DNA of 64,000 nt, from positions 1-64,000 of the forward strand of contig NZ_BLAD01000061.1 of NCBI RefSeq assembly GCF_009687845.1, given 5' to 3'. Position 1 is the stretch's first letter. Each line of letters starts with the position of its first letter. This document shows, piece by piece, positions 1-10,327 of this stretch. This stretch comes from Acrocarpospora corrugata. GTDB lineage: Bacteria > Actinomycetota > Actinomycetes > Streptosporangiales > Streptosporangiaceae. The notes below the pieces were generated by a model. The model saw nothing but the letters and a program-made list of their open reading frames with translations. It was not told the DNA's origin and did no database searches. The translations under genes and the position numbers were made by a program.

Positions 1-399
1 TCACGGACGACCTCACGTCTGTTCGTGCTGTGGCTCGACGAGCCACAGTTCGAGATCCTCGACGCCACCAAACCCAACTACGACCGGCGGGTACTTCCCC
101 TCGACGACTTCCCCGTAGTCCTGACCTCGGGGGTGCCGCTCCCGGCCTGCTTCGTGTACGTCGGCAAACACGACCTCAGCGACGAGAACGGCCAGGCCCT
201 ACGGCTCACCGAGCAGGCCGTCTTGATCTCTCGGATACTCGCGGGCCTGTGCGGGAGCACCGTTCTCGAGCTCCTGACACATATCCAGGACGCGGCGGTC
301 CGCGAGGCCGCGTACGAGATAAAAGGCGCACTGGTAACCCGAGTTCTCCAGCGCTCAATCGGGACGAATTGCAGAATTGCATATGCCAACTCTCCCTAG
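1..399 (+). CDS. C-terminal part of a hypothetical protein
   Basis: The reading frame is open from the first base of the window to a TAG at 399, so only the last 132 codons are present. The visible part has acidic and aliphatic segments (for example LPLDDFPVVL and ACFVYVGKHDL) and no signal peptide, membrane helix or catalytic motif I can name. The layout faintly recalls gamma-glutamylcyclotransferase-like actinobacterial proteins, but I cannot support that assignment. About 200 bases separate it from the radical SAM gene on the same strand, so they may or may not be co-transcribed. Confidence 0.5.
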   Translation, partial: SRTTSRLFVLWLDEPQFEILDATKPNYDRRVLPLDDFPVVLTSGVPLPACFVYVGKHDLSDENGQALRLTEQAVLISRILAGLCGSTVLELLTHIQDAAVREAAYEIKGALVTRVLQRSIGTNCRIAYANSP

Positions 400-597
400 T
401 GGCATTTCGCAGGCAATTCGACTAAGGCGGGGTGGCTGGCACGTCAAATCGCGCTCAGTCACCCCGCCGCCTACCGTCAGACCGGGGCCGTCCACGCTGT
501 GGGGGCAGTACGCAGACGACTCAAAACTGAAATATCTGCACAGAACAGGCACACACCCTTCGCCGTGGTTCCACATTCGCTCTCTACCATCCAGGGC

Positions 598-2022
598 ATG
601 CGTGTCACGATGGTGCTCCCGGCGCTGACCGAGGCGACCAGCCCGCTGTTCCGGCCGGTCAAATATGCGCTGTTCCCGCCGCTGGGCCTCGCCACTCTGG
701 CCGGCTACCTCCACGACGACGATGAGGTGCGAATCTGGGACGAGCACGTCCAGCGGCTGCGCCTCGACGACGACCGCCCCGATCTGGTGGTGATCCAGCC
801 CTACATCACCTCCGCCCGGCGGGCCTACGAACTCGCCAACGCCTACCGGGCCCGAAATGTGCACGTGGTGATGGGTGGCCTGCACGTCACCTCGCTGCCC
901 GACGAAGCCGCCGCTCACGCGGACACCGTCATCACCGGACCGGGCGAAGACACCTGGCCCGAGTTCCTGGCCGACTTCCGCCGCGGCCGCCCCCGGGCCC
1001 GCTACCACTCCACCCAGCGGACGCTGACCGGCCTTCCACCGGTACGGCGAGATCTGATCGATCGGCGCCGCTATCTGGTGCCCAACTCGATCGTGGTCTC
1101 CCGCGGGTGCCCGCACCACTGCGACTTCTGCTACAAGGACGCGTTCTTCGCCGGTGGCCGATCCTTCTACACCCAGACGGTGGACGCCGCGCTGGCCGAG
1201 ATCGACCGGCTGCCCGGACGGCATCTGTACTTCCTCGACGACCACCTGCTCGGCAACCGGCGCTTCGCCGAGGAACTCTTCACCGGCATGGCCGGGATGG
1301 GGCGGCTGTGGCAGGCCGCCGGCACGGTCGACTCCGTCCTCGCCACAGGGCTGCTGGAGCAGGCGGTCGCGGCGGGGCTGCGCAGCCTGTTCGTCGGCTT
1401 CGAGACCATCAACGGCGACAACCTGGCCGCGCAGCGCAAGCGGCAGAACATCGGGCGTGATTACGCCGCGGTGGTCCGGCGGCTGCACGACCAGGGGGTG
1501 ATGGTGAACGCCAGTTTTGTGTTCGGCATGGACGGCGACGGGCCCGACGTGTTCGACCGCACCGTCGACTGGGCGATCGAGCAGGGCATCGAGACCGCCA
1601 CCTTCCACATCATGACCCCCTACCCGGGCACAGCGCTGTATCAGCGGATGGCGGCCGCGGGCCGGATCCTCCACCAGGACTGGGACCTGTTCGACACACG
1701 GCACGTGGTGTACCGGCCGGTGGGGCTGAGCGCCCGGCAGCTCGAGGACGGGTACTGGCGGGCCTACCGCGCCTTCTACCGGTGGAGCGCGATCTGGCGC
1801 GGCGCCGCCACCAAGCCACTCCTGGGCGACCGGCTACGCCACCTCACCTACGCCGGCGGATGGAAGAAGCTCGAACCGCTGTGGAACCTGGCCATCCGGG
1901 CGCGGCAGGTGACACGCGCGCTGCCCTTCCTCGAAACCCTGCTGGGAAGTTTCGGCGCGCGCCACCCGGAGAAGAGGAAATCCCGCGACGATCGGCGTAC
2001 TGCCCCGGCCGAGGCAACATAA
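598..2022 (+). CDS. B12-binding radical SAM protein
   Basis: 474 residues. The N-terminal third (about 1-130) has the beta/alpha pattern of a cobalamin-binding domain, with VMGGLHVTSLPDE and GPGEDTWPEF resembling class B (B12-dependent) radical SAM enzymes of the BchE/HpnJ type. The radical SAM cluster motif is C171-x3-C175-x2-C178 (RGCPHHCDFC), which binds the 4Fe-4S cluster that cleaves SAM. YFLDDHLLGN and FVGFETIN fit later barrel strands. The start is set at ATG 598 because residues from there match the family opening (VLPALTEATSPLF); upstream in-frame codons look non-coding. Substrate is unknown. Neighbours do not form an obvious biosynthetic cluster inside the window. Confidence 0.88.
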   Translation: MRVTMVLPALTEATSPLFRPVKYALFPPLGLATLAGYLHDDDEVRIWDEHVQRLRLDDDRPDLVVIQPYITSARRAYELANAYRARNVHVVMGGLHVTSLPDEAAAHADTVITGPGEDTWPEFLADFRRGRPRARYHSTQRTLTGLPPVRRDLIDRRRYLVPNSIVVSRGCPHHCDFCYKDAFFAGGRSFYTQTVDAALAEIDRLPGRHLYFLDDHLLGNRRFAEELFTGMAGMGRLWQAAGTVDSVLATGLLEQAVAAGLRSLFVGFETINGDNLAAQRKRQNIGRDYAAVVRRLHDQGVMVNASFVFGMDGDGPDVFDRTVDWAIEQGIETATFHIMTPYPGTALYQRMAAAGRILHQDWDLFDTRHVVYRPVGLSARQLEDGYWRAYRAFYRWSAIWRGAATKPLLGDRLRHLTYAGGWKKLEPLWNLAIRARQVTRALPFLETLLGSFGARHPEKRKSRDDRRTAPAEAT

Positions 2023-2223
2023 ATTTCCCAGCCTGCGGCGACGAATCGGGCCGTACCGGGGCCGAATTGCTGAGCCGCCCATCCGGTGGGCTCATCCAAC
2101 CCGACCATCGCACGTCAGAAAATTCTGCCGGATCCGGCGCAGTCGGCTCCCGCAGACATCGCGGGGGTCACCACGCGCCAGAGGTGGTACGGAGTCCACA
2201 AGGCAGCGGCTCCGCAACGGCTC

Positions 2224-3846
2224 CTAGGGTGTTCGCGTGCAGGTGACCGTGGGCGGGCTGTTGCTGCCGTTCCAGCTCACCAGGAAGCCGAACGTGGTGG
2301 ACGCGTTCGGTGCCAGTGCTCCGTTGTAGCTCTCGTTCGTGATCGTGTACGGGCTGGCCGTGCTGTTGGTCCGGCCACCCCAGATCTGCGTGATCCGCTG
2401 ACCACTGGCGAAGGTGAGTATCACCGTCCACCCGGTGGTCGCGGCGGCGCCGGTGTTGGTCACCGTCACCTGACCCTGGAACCCGCCGGACCAGCTGCTG
2501 CCCTGGCTGTACACCGCCGCACACGTGCCGGTGCCCGGACAGGCCGGCACGACCACGGTGACAGGTCCGGTGGCAGCGGATATGTTGCCGGCCGCGTCAC
2601 GTGCCCGGATCTGGTAGCGGAAGGTCCCCGCGCCGGACTGCGTGAACGACGTGGTCGCCGAGGTGCCGACGGAGGCGAACGTGCCGCCGCTGGTGCCGGG
2701 CGCGCGCCAGATCTCGTACCCGGTGACACCCACGTTGTCCGTCGACGCGGTCCAGTTCAGCGTCACCGAACCACAGGTGATGCTCGCGGTCGGCGTGCCC
2801 GGGGTGGTGGGCGGCTGCGTGTCCTGCGGCGGCGGGCTGCTCGGGCAGGGCGGCGGCACGGGGGTGATCGGCGCGGTGAAGGCGGAGGTGTTGCCGGCGG
2901 CGTCGCGTGCTCGGATCTGGTACCGGTACGGCCCGTTGAAGGGCTCGGTGAACGTGGTGGTCGTGGTGGTTGCGGCCGAAGTGAACGGGCCGCCGCTGGT
3001 CGAGCGGTAGACGTCGTAACCGGTGACTCCGACGTTGTCGGTGGAGGCGGTCCAGTTCAGGGTCATCGTCAGCGCGCACGTGACCGTGACCGTCAGCCCG
3101 GCCGGGGTCGTCGGCGCAGTGGTGTCGGTGGGTGGAGTGGTCCCTCCGAGGAGGGGAGTCAGCGCCGGGTACCAGCGGTCGGACATCTTCTGGAAGCCCG
3201 AGTCGTCCGGGTGCACCCCGTCCCCTGTCGTGTCGGCCACCGGGTCGAAGCCGGTGAACTGATCGACCACCGTGATCGGCGACTGGGCGGTGGTCTTACC
3301 GGCGGCCCAGCCGGGGATGGCGTTGTTCAGCGCGGCCACGCCAGGAGGGCACCAGGTGCACCCGCTCGGGGCCATCGGAATGATTTTGGCGACGACGATC
3401 TTCATGCTCGGGTTGCCGGCCCGCATCTGGTCGACCAGTTTGCTGTACGCGGCGAGGATGGTCGCGGCCGGAATGTTGCCCCAGATGTCGTTGGTGCCCA
3501 GGTGCATGAGCACGATGTCCGGCCGGGTGGCGGCCAGCCACGGTGGGAGCTGATTCTGATTCGCGATGCCGGTGGCCTGGAACCCCCCGTGGCCCTCGTT
3601 GTCGCCGTCGTGGGCCACGGAGCAGCCGCCGCCCGGCAGGGTTCCGACGAAGTCGATGTTCGTGAAGCCGGTCCGTTGCAGGCGGTCCCAGAGCAGGGCT
3701 CGCCAGCACCCGGGCCCGCCGGTGATGGAGTCGCCGAGCGGCATGATCCTTACGGGCGCCGCCGCGGAGAACGCGGGCGTGGTCACCACGAGTCCGGCCG
3801 ACGCCACAAGTGCCACCAGGATGGCGTGGACAAGTCGCTGTCGCAT
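2224..3846 (-). CDS. Secreted SGNH/GDSL esterase with two FN3 domains and CBM2
   Basis: 540 residues. A signal peptide (about 1-30) is followed by an SGNH hydrolase domain (about 31-235) with GDSIT (Ser40), GTND (Asn119) and DGVHP (Asp209, His212), the layout of CE3-like acetylxylan esterases. Two FN3 modules (about 240-332 and 343-432) share near-identical segments (LNWTASTDNVGVTGY) and are joined by Pro/Thr-rich linkers. A C-terminal CBM2-type cellulose-binding module ends the protein (about 436-540). It is probably exported and deacetylates plant polysaccharides while bound to cellulose. A GGAGCCACC ribosome site precedes the ATG. It is transcribed toward the radical SAM gene and appears to stand alone. 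Confidence 0.9.
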   Translation of the reverse strand: MRQRLVHAILVALVASAGLVVTTPAFSAAAPVRIMPLGDSITGGPGCWRALLWDRLQRTGFTNIDFVGTLPGGGCSVAHDGDNEGHGGFQATGIANQNQLPPWLAATRPDIVLMHLGTNDIWGNIPAATILAAYSKLVDQMRAGNPSMKIVVAKIIPMAPSGCTWCPPGVAALNNAIPGWAAGKTTAQSPITVVDQFTGFDPVADTTGDGVHPDDSGFQKMSDRWYPALTPLLGGTTPPTDTTAPTTPAGLTVTVTCALTMTLNWTASTDNVGVTGYDVYRSTSGGPFTSAATTTTTTFTEPFNGPYRYQIRARDAAGNTSAFTAPITPVPPPCPSSPPPQDTQPPTTPGTPTASITCGSVTLNWTASTDNVGVTGYEIWRAPGTSGGTFASVGTSATTSFTQSGAGTFRYQIRARDAAGNISAATGPVTVVVPACPGTGTCAAVYSQGSSWSGGFQGQVTVTNTGAAATTGWTVILTFASGQRITQIWGGRTNSTASPYTITNESYNGALAPNASTTFGFLVSWNGSNSPPTVTCTRTP

Positions 3847-4182
3847 GGTGGCTCCCGGCCGTTGCGCAAACCGATCGAACGCGGTGCGCGGACCGTAGAC
3901 GCGTGCGCCAGCGCGCGCAACGCTGCGGCCAGACGGAGCCGCGGAGTGCCAGGTCGGGGCTGGAAGTTACATGGGTTCACGAGACGGAGGCGTTGACCCC
4001 CCTGGTGCCGAAAGCAGCACCGTGGTCGTCACCAGCATCCTGCCGGTCCGCCCGAGTGGATCAATGACGGGCGCCGTCGAGGATTATGGTGCGCTTAAGG
4101 TTCGCTGAGACCCGCGGTAAGGCGTGCGCGATCTCCTGAGGGCACGGCGCCGGACAGTCCGGCGTCATCGGGAGGAGAAAAC
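3847..4182. other. Divergent intergenic region
   Basis: 336 bases between the divergent esterase and secreted-repeat genes. It should hold both promoters. I see no convincing small ORF. An odd palindrome (4148-4164) and a strong GGGAGGAG ribosome site lie just before the ATG at 4183. Confidence 0.5.
4148..4164 (+). promoter_or_regulatory. Palindrome in the leader of the repeat-protein gene
   Basis: CGCCGGACAGTCCGGCG has 8-base arms around a single central A, 18 bases before the start codon and next to the ribosome site. It could be an operator or a 5' leader hairpin; nothing distinguishes the two. Confidence 0.35.
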
Positions 4183-4905
4183 ATGCGCACCAGAAAGCGC
4201 CTTCTCGTGGCGACCATTGCCTTGATCGTCGCGGGCGGGACGACCGGCTCCGCCCTGGCCGGCGCCGACCCGAAAGCGGGCGCCGCCGCGGGCCCGGCGG
4301 CGAAGGGCGGTCCGAGCGCCTGTTCCGCCGACGGGCTGAAGACGGGGGCACCCGAGCCGGAACCGGCCCAGCCGCTCAAGAAGCCGGGAGGGTCCATCGC
4401 CAAGCCGGGGGCACCGGACGACAAGCCCAACGACATGCCCAAGGACAAGCCCGAAGACGGCAGCCTCCTGTTCAACGGACCCGCCCCGGACCTGATGGCC
4501 CAGGCGCTCGGGATCACCCACGACCAGGCCGTGCAGGTGGCGCACCAGATCGAGGACCTGGCAGCCGCCAACAACGGCATCGACGTCGGCAGGACGAGCG
4601 CCGAACTGCGGGACGCCCTGAACCTGGTCAAGCGTTCGCTCGACTGCTCGACCCCCTCCGACGACAAGAAAGGGGATCCAGGCCAGAAGCAGGACGACGG
4701 GCACGGCACCGAGATCCTCGCCGCCGCGCTCGGCGTGACCAAGGACCAGGCGGAAGCCGTACGGGCCAAGGTCGACGCGCTGTCGGCGCGGACGAACGGC
4801 ATCGACCCGAACGGGGCCGACTTCGCCCAGATCGCCGCCGGCGTGGGCAAGACACCCGCTGAACTGCGCGATGCCCTCAACCAGGTCAAGCAGGCACCTC
4901 GCTAA
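4183..4905 (+). CDS. Secreted hypothetical protein with two copies of a helical repeat
   Basis: 240 residues. A signal peptide (about 1-26, ending SALAGA) is followed by a low-complexity region rich in Pro, Lys, Asp and Gly (about 27-100). Two copies of a roughly 45-50 residue module follow, one beginning [14 protein letters not shown] and the other [14 protein letters not shown]. Both end ELRDALN(L/Q)VK and both carry NGID in the middle. The copies are separated by a charged linker. No catalytic motif is visible. It lies directly upstream of a two-component system, with only 41 bases to that regulator, so it could be the sensed or regulated envelope protein (inference). The strong GGGAGGAG ribosome site supports this start. 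Confidence 0.8.
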   Translation: MRTRKRLLVATIALIVAGGTTGSALAGADPKAGAAAGPAAKGGPSACSADGLKTGAPEPEPAQPLKKPGGSIAKPGAPDDKPNDMPKDKPEDGSLLFNGPAPDLMAQALGITHDQAVQVAHQIEDLAAANNGIDVGRTSAELRDALNLVKRSLDCSTPSDDKKGDPGQKQDDGHGTEILAAALGVTKDQAEAVRAKVDALSARTNGIDPNGADFAQIAAGVGKTPAELRDALNQVKQAPR

Positions 4906-4946
4906 CAGTCTGGAACGAGCGGATGAGCCCACCCCACAATGGCGGG

Positions 4947-5615
4947 ATGCGGGTACTGGTGGTCGACGACGACCCGGCCGTACGGCGGTCGCTGACGAAC
5001 GCGCTTCGGCGCGACGGGATGGATGTCGGCGAGGCTGAGGACGGTTTGTCGGCCCTCGACCGGCTGGCCAGGGTCAGGTACGACGCACTCGTTCTGGACG
5101 TCATGCTGCCCGAGCCCAACGGGCTGGAGGTGTGCCGCCGGCTGCGGGACCGGGGCGACCAGACCCCGATCCTCATGCTCACCGCCCGCGACCTGGTCGC
5201 CGACCGGGTCGCGGGCCTGGACGCGGGCGCCGACGACTACCTGGCCAAGCCGTTCGCGCTGGAGGAACTGCGGGCCAGGCTACGGGCGCTGATGCGGCGC
5301 AGCGGCGCCTCCCGCGAGGTGCTCGGCTTCGCCGACGTCGAACTCGACCTGGCAGGACGGGTGGCCAGGCGGGCCGGTGTGGAACTCACGATGACGCGTA
5401 CCGAACTGGCGCTGCTGGAACTGTTCCTGCGCAACCCGGGGCGGGTGCTGACCCGGGAGATCATCTACGAGTCGGTGTGGGGCTACGACTTCGGCGGCGG
5501 TTCCAACGCGTTGTGGGCGCACATCAGCTACCTGCGTACCAAGCTGGAAGCGCACGGCCCCCGGCTGATCCAGACGGTCAGGGGCGTGGGCTACGTGCTG
5601 CGGGAGCGCACGTGA
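4947..5615 (+). CDS. OmpR/PhoB-family response regulator
   Basis: 222 residues from ATG 4947. An in-frame ATG at 4923 adds eight residues, but the family opening is [13 protein letters not shown]. The receiver domain (1-115) has the acidic pocket DDD at 7-9, phosphoacceptor Asp51 (LVLDVMLPE) and the conserved Lys in LAKPF. The C-terminal winged helix (about 125-220) has [22 protein letters not shown] and ends with [10 protein letters not shown]. Its stop overlaps the kinase GTG by four bases, so the two are translationally coupled. Probable targets are the adjacent secreted repeat protein or the convergent export operon (inference). Confidence 0.93.
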   Translation: MRVLVVDDDPAVRRSLTNALRRDGMDVGEAEDGLSALDRLARVRYDALVLDVMLPEPNGLEVCRRLRDRGDQTPILMLTARDLVADRVAGLDAGADDYLAKPFALEELRARLRALMRRSGASREVLGFADVELDLAGRVARRAGVELTMTRTELALLELFLRNPGRVLTREIIYESVWGYDFGGGSNALWAHISYLRTKLEAHGPRLIQTVRGVGYVLRERT

Positions 5616-6910
5616 GCCTGCGCACCCGGATCGCGCTGGCCGGCGGCGCGGTCGTCATGGCCGCCCTGCTGGCCGCCTCCCTGATCCTGTACGGCGCACT
5701 CGACACCAACCTGCACGACCAGCTCGACACCTCCCTCGTCCATGGCGCCGCAAGCGCGACCGACGTACTGAGACAGCTCAAACGGCAGGACAAGGGGAGC
5801 GGAACGCACGAGCCGGTGAAGGTCGGCGGGACCGTCGTCCAGTTCATCCCGCAGCCGATCTGGCCGGGCCCGACCCGCGACTTCATCCCGCTGACCGAGC
5901 GCGACGTGCGGGTCTCCCAGTTCAACGAGCCGCCGTACTTCCAGGACCTGGACGGCATGCGCGTCTACACCACGGTGGTGCCCAACACGGACGGCATGCT
6001 GGTGCGCGTGGCCCGTCCGCTGTCCGATGCCACCGAGACGCTGCGCTGGATCGCCGTGCTGCTGGCCGCGCTCACGATCGGCGGCGGCCTGACGGCGGGC
6101 ACCCTGTCCCGGCTGGCCGCCGGCCGCCTGCTGCGCCCGGTCGGCCGGCTGACCGACCTGGTCGAGCACGTCAGGGCCACGCACCGGCTCGACGCCCGCC
6201 TGGAGGTCGCCGGACGTGACGAGATCGGCCGCCTGGCCATCGCGTTCAACGGAATGCTGGCCGCGCTGGAGACGTCCGTGGAGGCGCAGCACCGCCTGGT
6301 CGGGGACGCCTCGCACGAGCTGCGCACCCCGCTGACCAGCCTCACCACCGACCTGGACCTGCTGGCCGAGACGGACGCCGACCCGGAACTGGTGTCGGGT
6401 GCGCGTCGGCAGGCCGGCCGGCTGAACGCCCTCATCCGCGACCTGCTCGATCTCGCCCGCGCGGGCACCGGCCCGGCTCGCACCGAGGATCTGCGCCTGG
6501 ACCTCATCGCCCGCAGCGCCGCCGCCCACATCGCCCGCCGGGCCGAAGGCGTCCACTTCGAGCTGGACACCAAGGAGACGTACGTGCACGGCGACCCCGA
6601 CGCGGTCGAGCGGGCCATCGGCAACCTGATCGACAATGCCGCCAAGTGGAGCCCGCCCGGCGGGCGCGTCCATGTGGAGGTCCGGGAAGGTCAGGTGGAC
6701 GTACGGGACGAGGGGCCCGGGATCGACGCCGCCGACCTGCCTTATGTGTTCGACCGTTTCTACCGTTCGGCCGCCGGCCGGTCGCGGGAGGGGGCGGGGC
6801 TGGGGCTGGCCATCGTGCGGCAGATCGCGCAGACGCACCACGGGGTCGTTGAGGTCGTCCCTGCGAAGAGGGGCGCGCACCTGCGGCTGTCGCTACCGGC
6901 GATCATCTGA
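5612..6910 (+). CDS. Membrane sensor histidine kinase (HisKA/HATPase_c)
   Basis: 432 residues from GTG 5612, which overlaps the regulator stop as GTGA. TM1 (about 8-30) and TM2 (about 148-170) enclose an extracellular sensor region of roughly 115 residues. A HAMP segment follows ([16 protein letters not shown]), then the H-box [13 protein letters not shown], an N-box ([11 protein letters not shown]) and the G1/G2 boxes DEGPGI and GAGLGLAIV. It phosphorylates the preceding regulator. It converges on the export permease with only eight bases between the stop codons, so there is no room for a long terminator. Confidence 0.93.
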   Translation: MSLRTRIALAGGAVVMAALLAASLILYGALDTNLHDQLDTSLVHGAASATDVLRQLKRQDKGSGTHEPVKVGGTVVQFIPQPIWPGPTRDFIPLTERDVRVSQFNEPPYFQDLDGMRVYTTVVPNTDGMLVRVARPLSDATETLRWIAVLLAALTIGGGLTAGTLSRLAAGRLLRPVGRLTDLVEHVRATHRLDARLEVAGRDEIGRLAIAFNGMLAALETSVEAQHRLVGDASHELRTPLTSLTTDLDLLAETDADPELVSGARRQAGRLNALIRDLLDLARAGTGPARTEDLRLDLIARSAAAHIARRAEGVHFELDTKETYVHGDPDAVERAIGNLIDNAAKWSPPGGRVHVEVREGQVDVRDEGPGIDAADLPYVFDRFYRSAAGRSREGAGLGLAIVRQIAQTHHGVVEVVPAKRGAHLRLSLPAII

Positions 6911-6918
6911 CGGCGGCG

Positions 6919-8097
6919 TCAATGCAGGGCCTCCACCGGTGATGTGGTGGCCGCGCGCCAGGCGGGGTAGACGCCGGCCGCCGCGCCGATGACGAGGGTG
7001 GCGGCCAGGCCCGCGAGGACGGCCCAGGCGGGGACGACCACCGGCCAGCCTTGGGTGAACGCGTACCCGGCCGTGACGGCGGCGCCCAGCAGGATCCCGG
7101 CGGCTCCGCCGGCCGCCGACAGCAGTAGCGACTCGGCCAGGAACTGCAGGCGGACGTGCCTGCGGGTGGCGCCCAGAGAACGGCGCAGGCCGATCTCGGG
7201 ACGACGTTCCAGGACCGACACCACCATCGTGTTGGCGACGCCGACGCCGCCGACGAGCAGGGCGACCGCGCCGAGGCCGAGCAGCAGCGCGGTGAGCGTG
7301 CTCGTGGCGGCCCGTTTGGCGGTCAGGGCCTCCGACGGGCGCGACACCCTGACCTCGTTGGGCGCCTCGGGGTTGGCGGTGGCGGCGAGCACGGCGCGTA
7401 CGACCTCGACGGCGTCGTCCCTGGTTCGCGTGTACACGACCGTGGGGCGACCGTCGAAGCGCAGGTACGTGCGGGCGGCCGGCCAGCCGATGAGGGCGGC
7501 GACATCGAGCTCGGGGGCCAGTGCCACCGGGCGCAGAACCCCGGCGACGCTGAACCACTGCCCGCCCAGCCACACGCGCTCCCCTGGTTTGAGTACGCCG
7601 AGCCGCTTGGCCGCCGTCGCGCCGAGCACCACGACGGGGAACCTCTCGGTGGCCGCGTTCAGCCACGCGCCGCGCGCCAGCCCGGCCCGGACGGCGACCA
7701 TCAGGTCGGTGCGCGCGGCCAGCACGGCGAGGCTGCCGGTCTCCCCGCCGGGCACCAGATCGCTGCGGTAGACGTCGGCCTCCAGCGTGGCCGTGGCGGT
7801 CACCGAGGTGACGGGCCCGATGCGTCCGATCATGGCGATGGAGTCGGCGGGCAGGTGCGCGGACTCGCCCTCCAGGGTCTGGCCGGGCGCGATGGTCAGG
7901 AGGTTGGTGCCGAGTGCGTCGAGCCGCCGGTTCAGGCTCTCCTGGCTGGAGGCCGCCACCCCGACGACGCAGGCCATGGCCGCGATGCCGATGGCGATGC
8001 CGAGCGCCGCCAGCACCGTACGGCCGGGCCGGGCGCGCAGCCCGGCGGACCCGAGCCGGACGAGGTCGCGCCCGAGGAGCCGCGCTCGCGTGCTCAC
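6919..8097 (-). CDS. MacB/FtsX-type ABC transporter permease
   Basis: 392 residues. An N-terminal helix ([17 protein letters not shown]) is followed by a large extracellular MacB-like periplasmic-core domain (about 50-260). Three C-terminal helices of the FtsX domain follow ([19 protein letters not shown], then two near the C-terminus), with the typical cytoplasmic motif [19 protein letters not shown]. It is the last gene of a four-gene minus-strand operon (lipoprotein, adaptor, ATPase, permease) with 4-base overlaps. The complex probably exports an antibiotic, peptide or lipid using the adjacent ATPase. The start overlaps the ATPase stop. Confidence 0.92.
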   Translation of the reverse strand: MSTRARLLGRDLVRLGSAGLRARPGRTVLAALGIAIGIAAMACVVGVAASSQESLNRRLDALGTNLLTIAPGQTLEGESAHLPADSIAMIGRIGPVTSVTATATLEADVYRSDLVPGGETGSLAVLAARTDLMVAVRAGLARGAWLNAATERFPVVVLGATAAKRLGVLKPGERVWLGGQWFSVAGVLRPVALAPELDVAALIGWPAARTYLRFDGRPTVVYTRTRDDAVEVVRAVLAATANPEAPNEVRVSRPSEALTAKRAATSTLTALLLGLGAVALLVGGVGVANTMVVSVLERRPEIGLRRSLGATRRHVRLQFLAESLLLSAAGGAAGILLGAAVTAGYAFTQGWPVVVPAWAVLAGLAATLVIGAAAGVYPAWRAATTSPVEALH

Positions 8098-8747
8098 GCG
8101 ATCACCTTCCCGTCGCGCAGCTCGACGCGCCGGTCCAGCCCGGCCGCCACCTCGCGGTCGTGGGTGATCACCACGACGGTGGTCCCGGTATCGCGCAGGT
8201 CGCGCAGGAGCGCCAGCACGGACGCGCCGGAGACGGAGTCGAGGTTGCCGGTCGGCTCGTCGGCCAGCAGCAGCTCGGGGTCGCCGACGACGGCGCGGGC
8301 GATGGCGACGCGCTGCCGTTCGCCGCCGGAGAGCTGATGCGGGCGGTGCGTCAGGCGGTGCCCGAGCCCGACCCGCTCCAGGGCGGCGGCCGCGCGAGCA
8401 CGGCGTTCGCGCAACGGCACACCCGTGTACAGCAGCCCGTCGGCGACCCCGTCCAGGGCGGGCATGCCGTCGGCGAGGTGGAAGCGCTGGAAGACGAAGC
8501 CGATGGCATGTCCCCTCAGCGCCGACAGCCGATCGTCCGACAGCCGCGACAGGTCCTGCCCGGCCACGGTCACCACTCCGCCGGAGGGCACGTCGAGTGC
8601 CCCCATCAGGTGCAGCATCGTCGACTTGCCCGACCCGGACGGCCCCACCACGGCGACCAGCTCACCGGGTTCCACCCGCAGGCTCACCTCGTCGAGCGCG
8701 CGCACGCCCCCCGCGTACGCCTTGCTCACGCGGTCGAACTCGATCAT
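8094..8747 (-). CDS. MacB/LolD-like ABC transporter ATP-binding protein
   Basis: 217 residues from ATG 8747, which overlaps the adaptor stop as ATGA. Walker A is GPSGSGKST, the Q-loop region is GFVFQRFHL, the signature is [15 protein letters not shown], and Walker B plus D-loop is [12 protein letters not shown]. The H-loop is VVVITHD. The short single-domain form and the neighbouring FtsX permease fit the MacB/LolD class of exporters that work with a separate permease and adaptor. An open frame continues upstream of 8747 but lies antisense-like across the adaptor gene, so it is not used here. Confidence 0.93.
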   Translation of the reverse strand: MIEFDRVSKAYAGGVRALDEVSLRVEPGELVAVVGPSGSGKSTMLHLMGALDVPSGGVVTVAGQDLSRLSDDRLSALRGHAIGFVFQRFHLADGMPALDGVADGLLYTGVPLRERRARAAAALERVGLGHRLTHRPHQLSGGERQRVAIARAVVGDPELLLADEPTGNLDSVSGASVLALLRDLRDTGTTVVVITHDREVAAGLDRRVELRDGKVIA

Positions 8748-9766
8748 GACGGCACCCCCACCAGGGCGCCCTCGGCCACGCCGTCGACCTCGACCAGTCC
8801 GTCGGCGAACAGGCCGAGCCGGACCTGGACATACCGGCCGCCGACCTGGACGCCGTAGCCGCCGCCGGACAGGGCCAGCAGCGCGGTGACGGGCACGGCC
8901 AGCACGTTCTCTGCGGTGGCGGCGACCAGGTCGACGACCACCGGGGCCTGGTCGAGGCGGCCCAGCGCCTTCTGGTCCTTGACCGTCACCGTGACGTCGA
9001 TCGTCGCCGGCTGCCCCTCCTCGGGGGCCGCCGTGGCGACCGACCCGATCGCGGCGACGCGCCCTTCGACGGTGCGCCCGTCGGGCAGCGTGACGACGGC
9101 CTTCCGGCCGCGCGTGACGAGGGCCTGGAGCGAGACGTCGAGGTGGACGGTGACGGCGCGCGTCGTCCCGGCGTACGACAGGAGCGGACCGTTCGCGGGG
9201 TCGCCCGGCCGGGCGGTGCGCGCGGCGATCCGGATGGGCCCCGGCGCGACGACGACGCTCGACGGCGACAGCACACCCGTCTGGGGCTGCCGGTTGGCCT
9301 TCTGCCATCGCCGTACGGCCCGAGCGGTCGACCACGTGTAGGCGCCGTCGGCGGTGAATCCGGTGTACCCCAGGGCGCGGAGGTTGCGCTCGACCTCCCG
9401 TACGTCGGCCCCGGAATTGCCAGGGCGCAGGTCGCGGAAGAGCGGGAGCCGCCCGTAGAACAGCGGCACGGGCCGGTTGTCGGCGCGGAACACGGCCGCG
9501 CCGCGCCGGACGACCGAGCCGAGCGGCGGCAGCCACGTGACCGTGCCCTGCCCGGCGCCGGCCACCGGGACGGCCGTCCCGTACCCGAGGACGCCATTGA
9601 CCGGTTGCGACTTCACGAGCGTCGTGCGGATCACCGGGGCAGTCGCGGTGGCGGCGGCGGGCGGCGTGGCGCGAGGGGTTCCACCGAACCCGGCCGCGGC
9701 GACGGCGACCGCGGCGACCGCCCCCGCGGCGACGACGGCGACGCCGAGCAGCGCGACCCGCCTCAT
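8744..9766 (-). CDS. Membrane-fusion-type adaptor with peptidoglycan-binding domain
   Basis: 340 residues. One N-terminal helix (about 4-28) anchors the protein. Residues about 112-172 form a PG_binding_1-type domain ([20 protein letters not shown], then [19 protein letters not shown]). The C-terminal half has HlyD/MacA-like beta-barrel segments ([20 protein letters not shown] and a late VPVTALLAL strand). In Gram-positive exporters of this type it links the FtsX permease to the cell wall. It overlaps both the preceding lipoprotein gene and the following ATPase gene by four bases. Confidence 0.88.
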   Translation of the reverse strand: MRRVALLGVAVVAAGAVAAVAVAAAGFGGTPRATPPAAATATAPVIRTTLVKSQPVNGVLGYGTAVPVAGAGQGTVTWLPPLGSVVRRGAAVFRADNRPVPLFYGRLPLFRDLRPGNSGADVREVERNLRALGYTGFTADGAYTWSTARAVRRWQKANRQPQTGVLSPSSVVVAPGPIRIAARTARPGDPANGPLLSYAGTTRAVTVHLDVSLQALVTRGRKAVVTLPDGRTVEGRVAAIGSVATAAPEEGQPATIDVTVTVKDQKALGRLDQAPVVVDLVAATAENVLAVPVTALLALSGGGYGVQVGGRYVQVRLGLFADGLVEVDGVAEGALVGVPS

Positions 9767-10242
9767 CCCTTCTCCTTGGGGTCGACGGGCAGCCGGTCGC
9801 GGCAGGCGGCGGTGGCGGCCTTGTAGACCGGGTCAGCCTCCAACTGGGCCCGGTTGGCGTGCTCGAACCGGCCGTGGATCTTCATGTTGCCGTCGGGCAG
9901 CGGGTCGGTCATCTCGATCTTGTGCGCGCGCATGCAGACGGCGAACGCCCGCAACTTGGCTATGTCCTCAGGCGACGGCCCGCTCACCCGCCGGTCGGGG
10001 CCGCCGGGCATGAACCGCTGACAGGCCCGGTACGCCGCCTGCCAGGCGGGGCTCCGGTCGCCCGCGTCGCCGATCTCGCGGTCGGCGGGAACGGTCTGCC
10101 CCTTGTCCCGCATGCACTTCACGAACGGGTCCGCGGTCGCCGAGGGCGATGCCGAGGGCGCGGCGGACGGCGCCATGGCGACCCCCGGACCGGGTGCGGC
10201 GCATCCCGCGGCCAGCGCCAGAACGACAAGTGTTCGTCTCAT
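9763..10242 (-). CDS. Small lipoprotein of the export operon
   Basis: 159 residues. The N-terminus [14 protein letters not shown] has a lipobox (LAAGC), so the mature protein should be lipid-anchored at Cys14. A Pro/Ala/Ser linker leads to a small domain with three conserved-looking Cys in C-x2-(D/A)K/H contexts ([27 protein letters not shown]). It is the first gene of the exporter operon and ends with a 4-base overlap into the adaptor gene. The function is unknown; such lipoproteins often accompany PG-binding adaptors and may bind substrate. It is divergent from the response regulator at 10328, which probably regulates it. Confidence 0.8.
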   Translation of the reverse strand: MRRTLVVLALAAGCAAPGPGVAMAPSAAPSASPSATADPFVKCMRDKGQTVPADREIGDAGDRSPAWQAAYRACQRFMPGGPDRRVSGPSPEDIAKLRAFAVCMRAHKIEMTDPLPDGNMKIHGRFEHANRAQLEADPVYKAATAACRDRLPVDPKEKG

Positions 10243-10327
10243 GTTCCGAGGTGTACGCGTTCCCCAGTGATACTGGCGCTACGGCCGACGTCGGACGGAT
10301 GTCATCCCGTACCCGCAGAATGTGGTC

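Noticed and set aside
355-1704. Long minus-strand open frame opposite the radical SAM gene
   Set aside because: Its residues are the antisense of high-GC codons; the plus-strand frame has clear radical SAM motifs.
2086-3996. 636-codon plus-strand open frame across the esterase gene
   Set aside because: Arg/Gly-rich translation without domains; the minus strand encodes clear SGNH, FN3 and CBM2 modules.
5132-5611. Extended N-terminus of the kinase at 5612
   Set aside because: It lies out of frame over the regulator gene; GTG 5612 with the GTGA overlap is the natural start.
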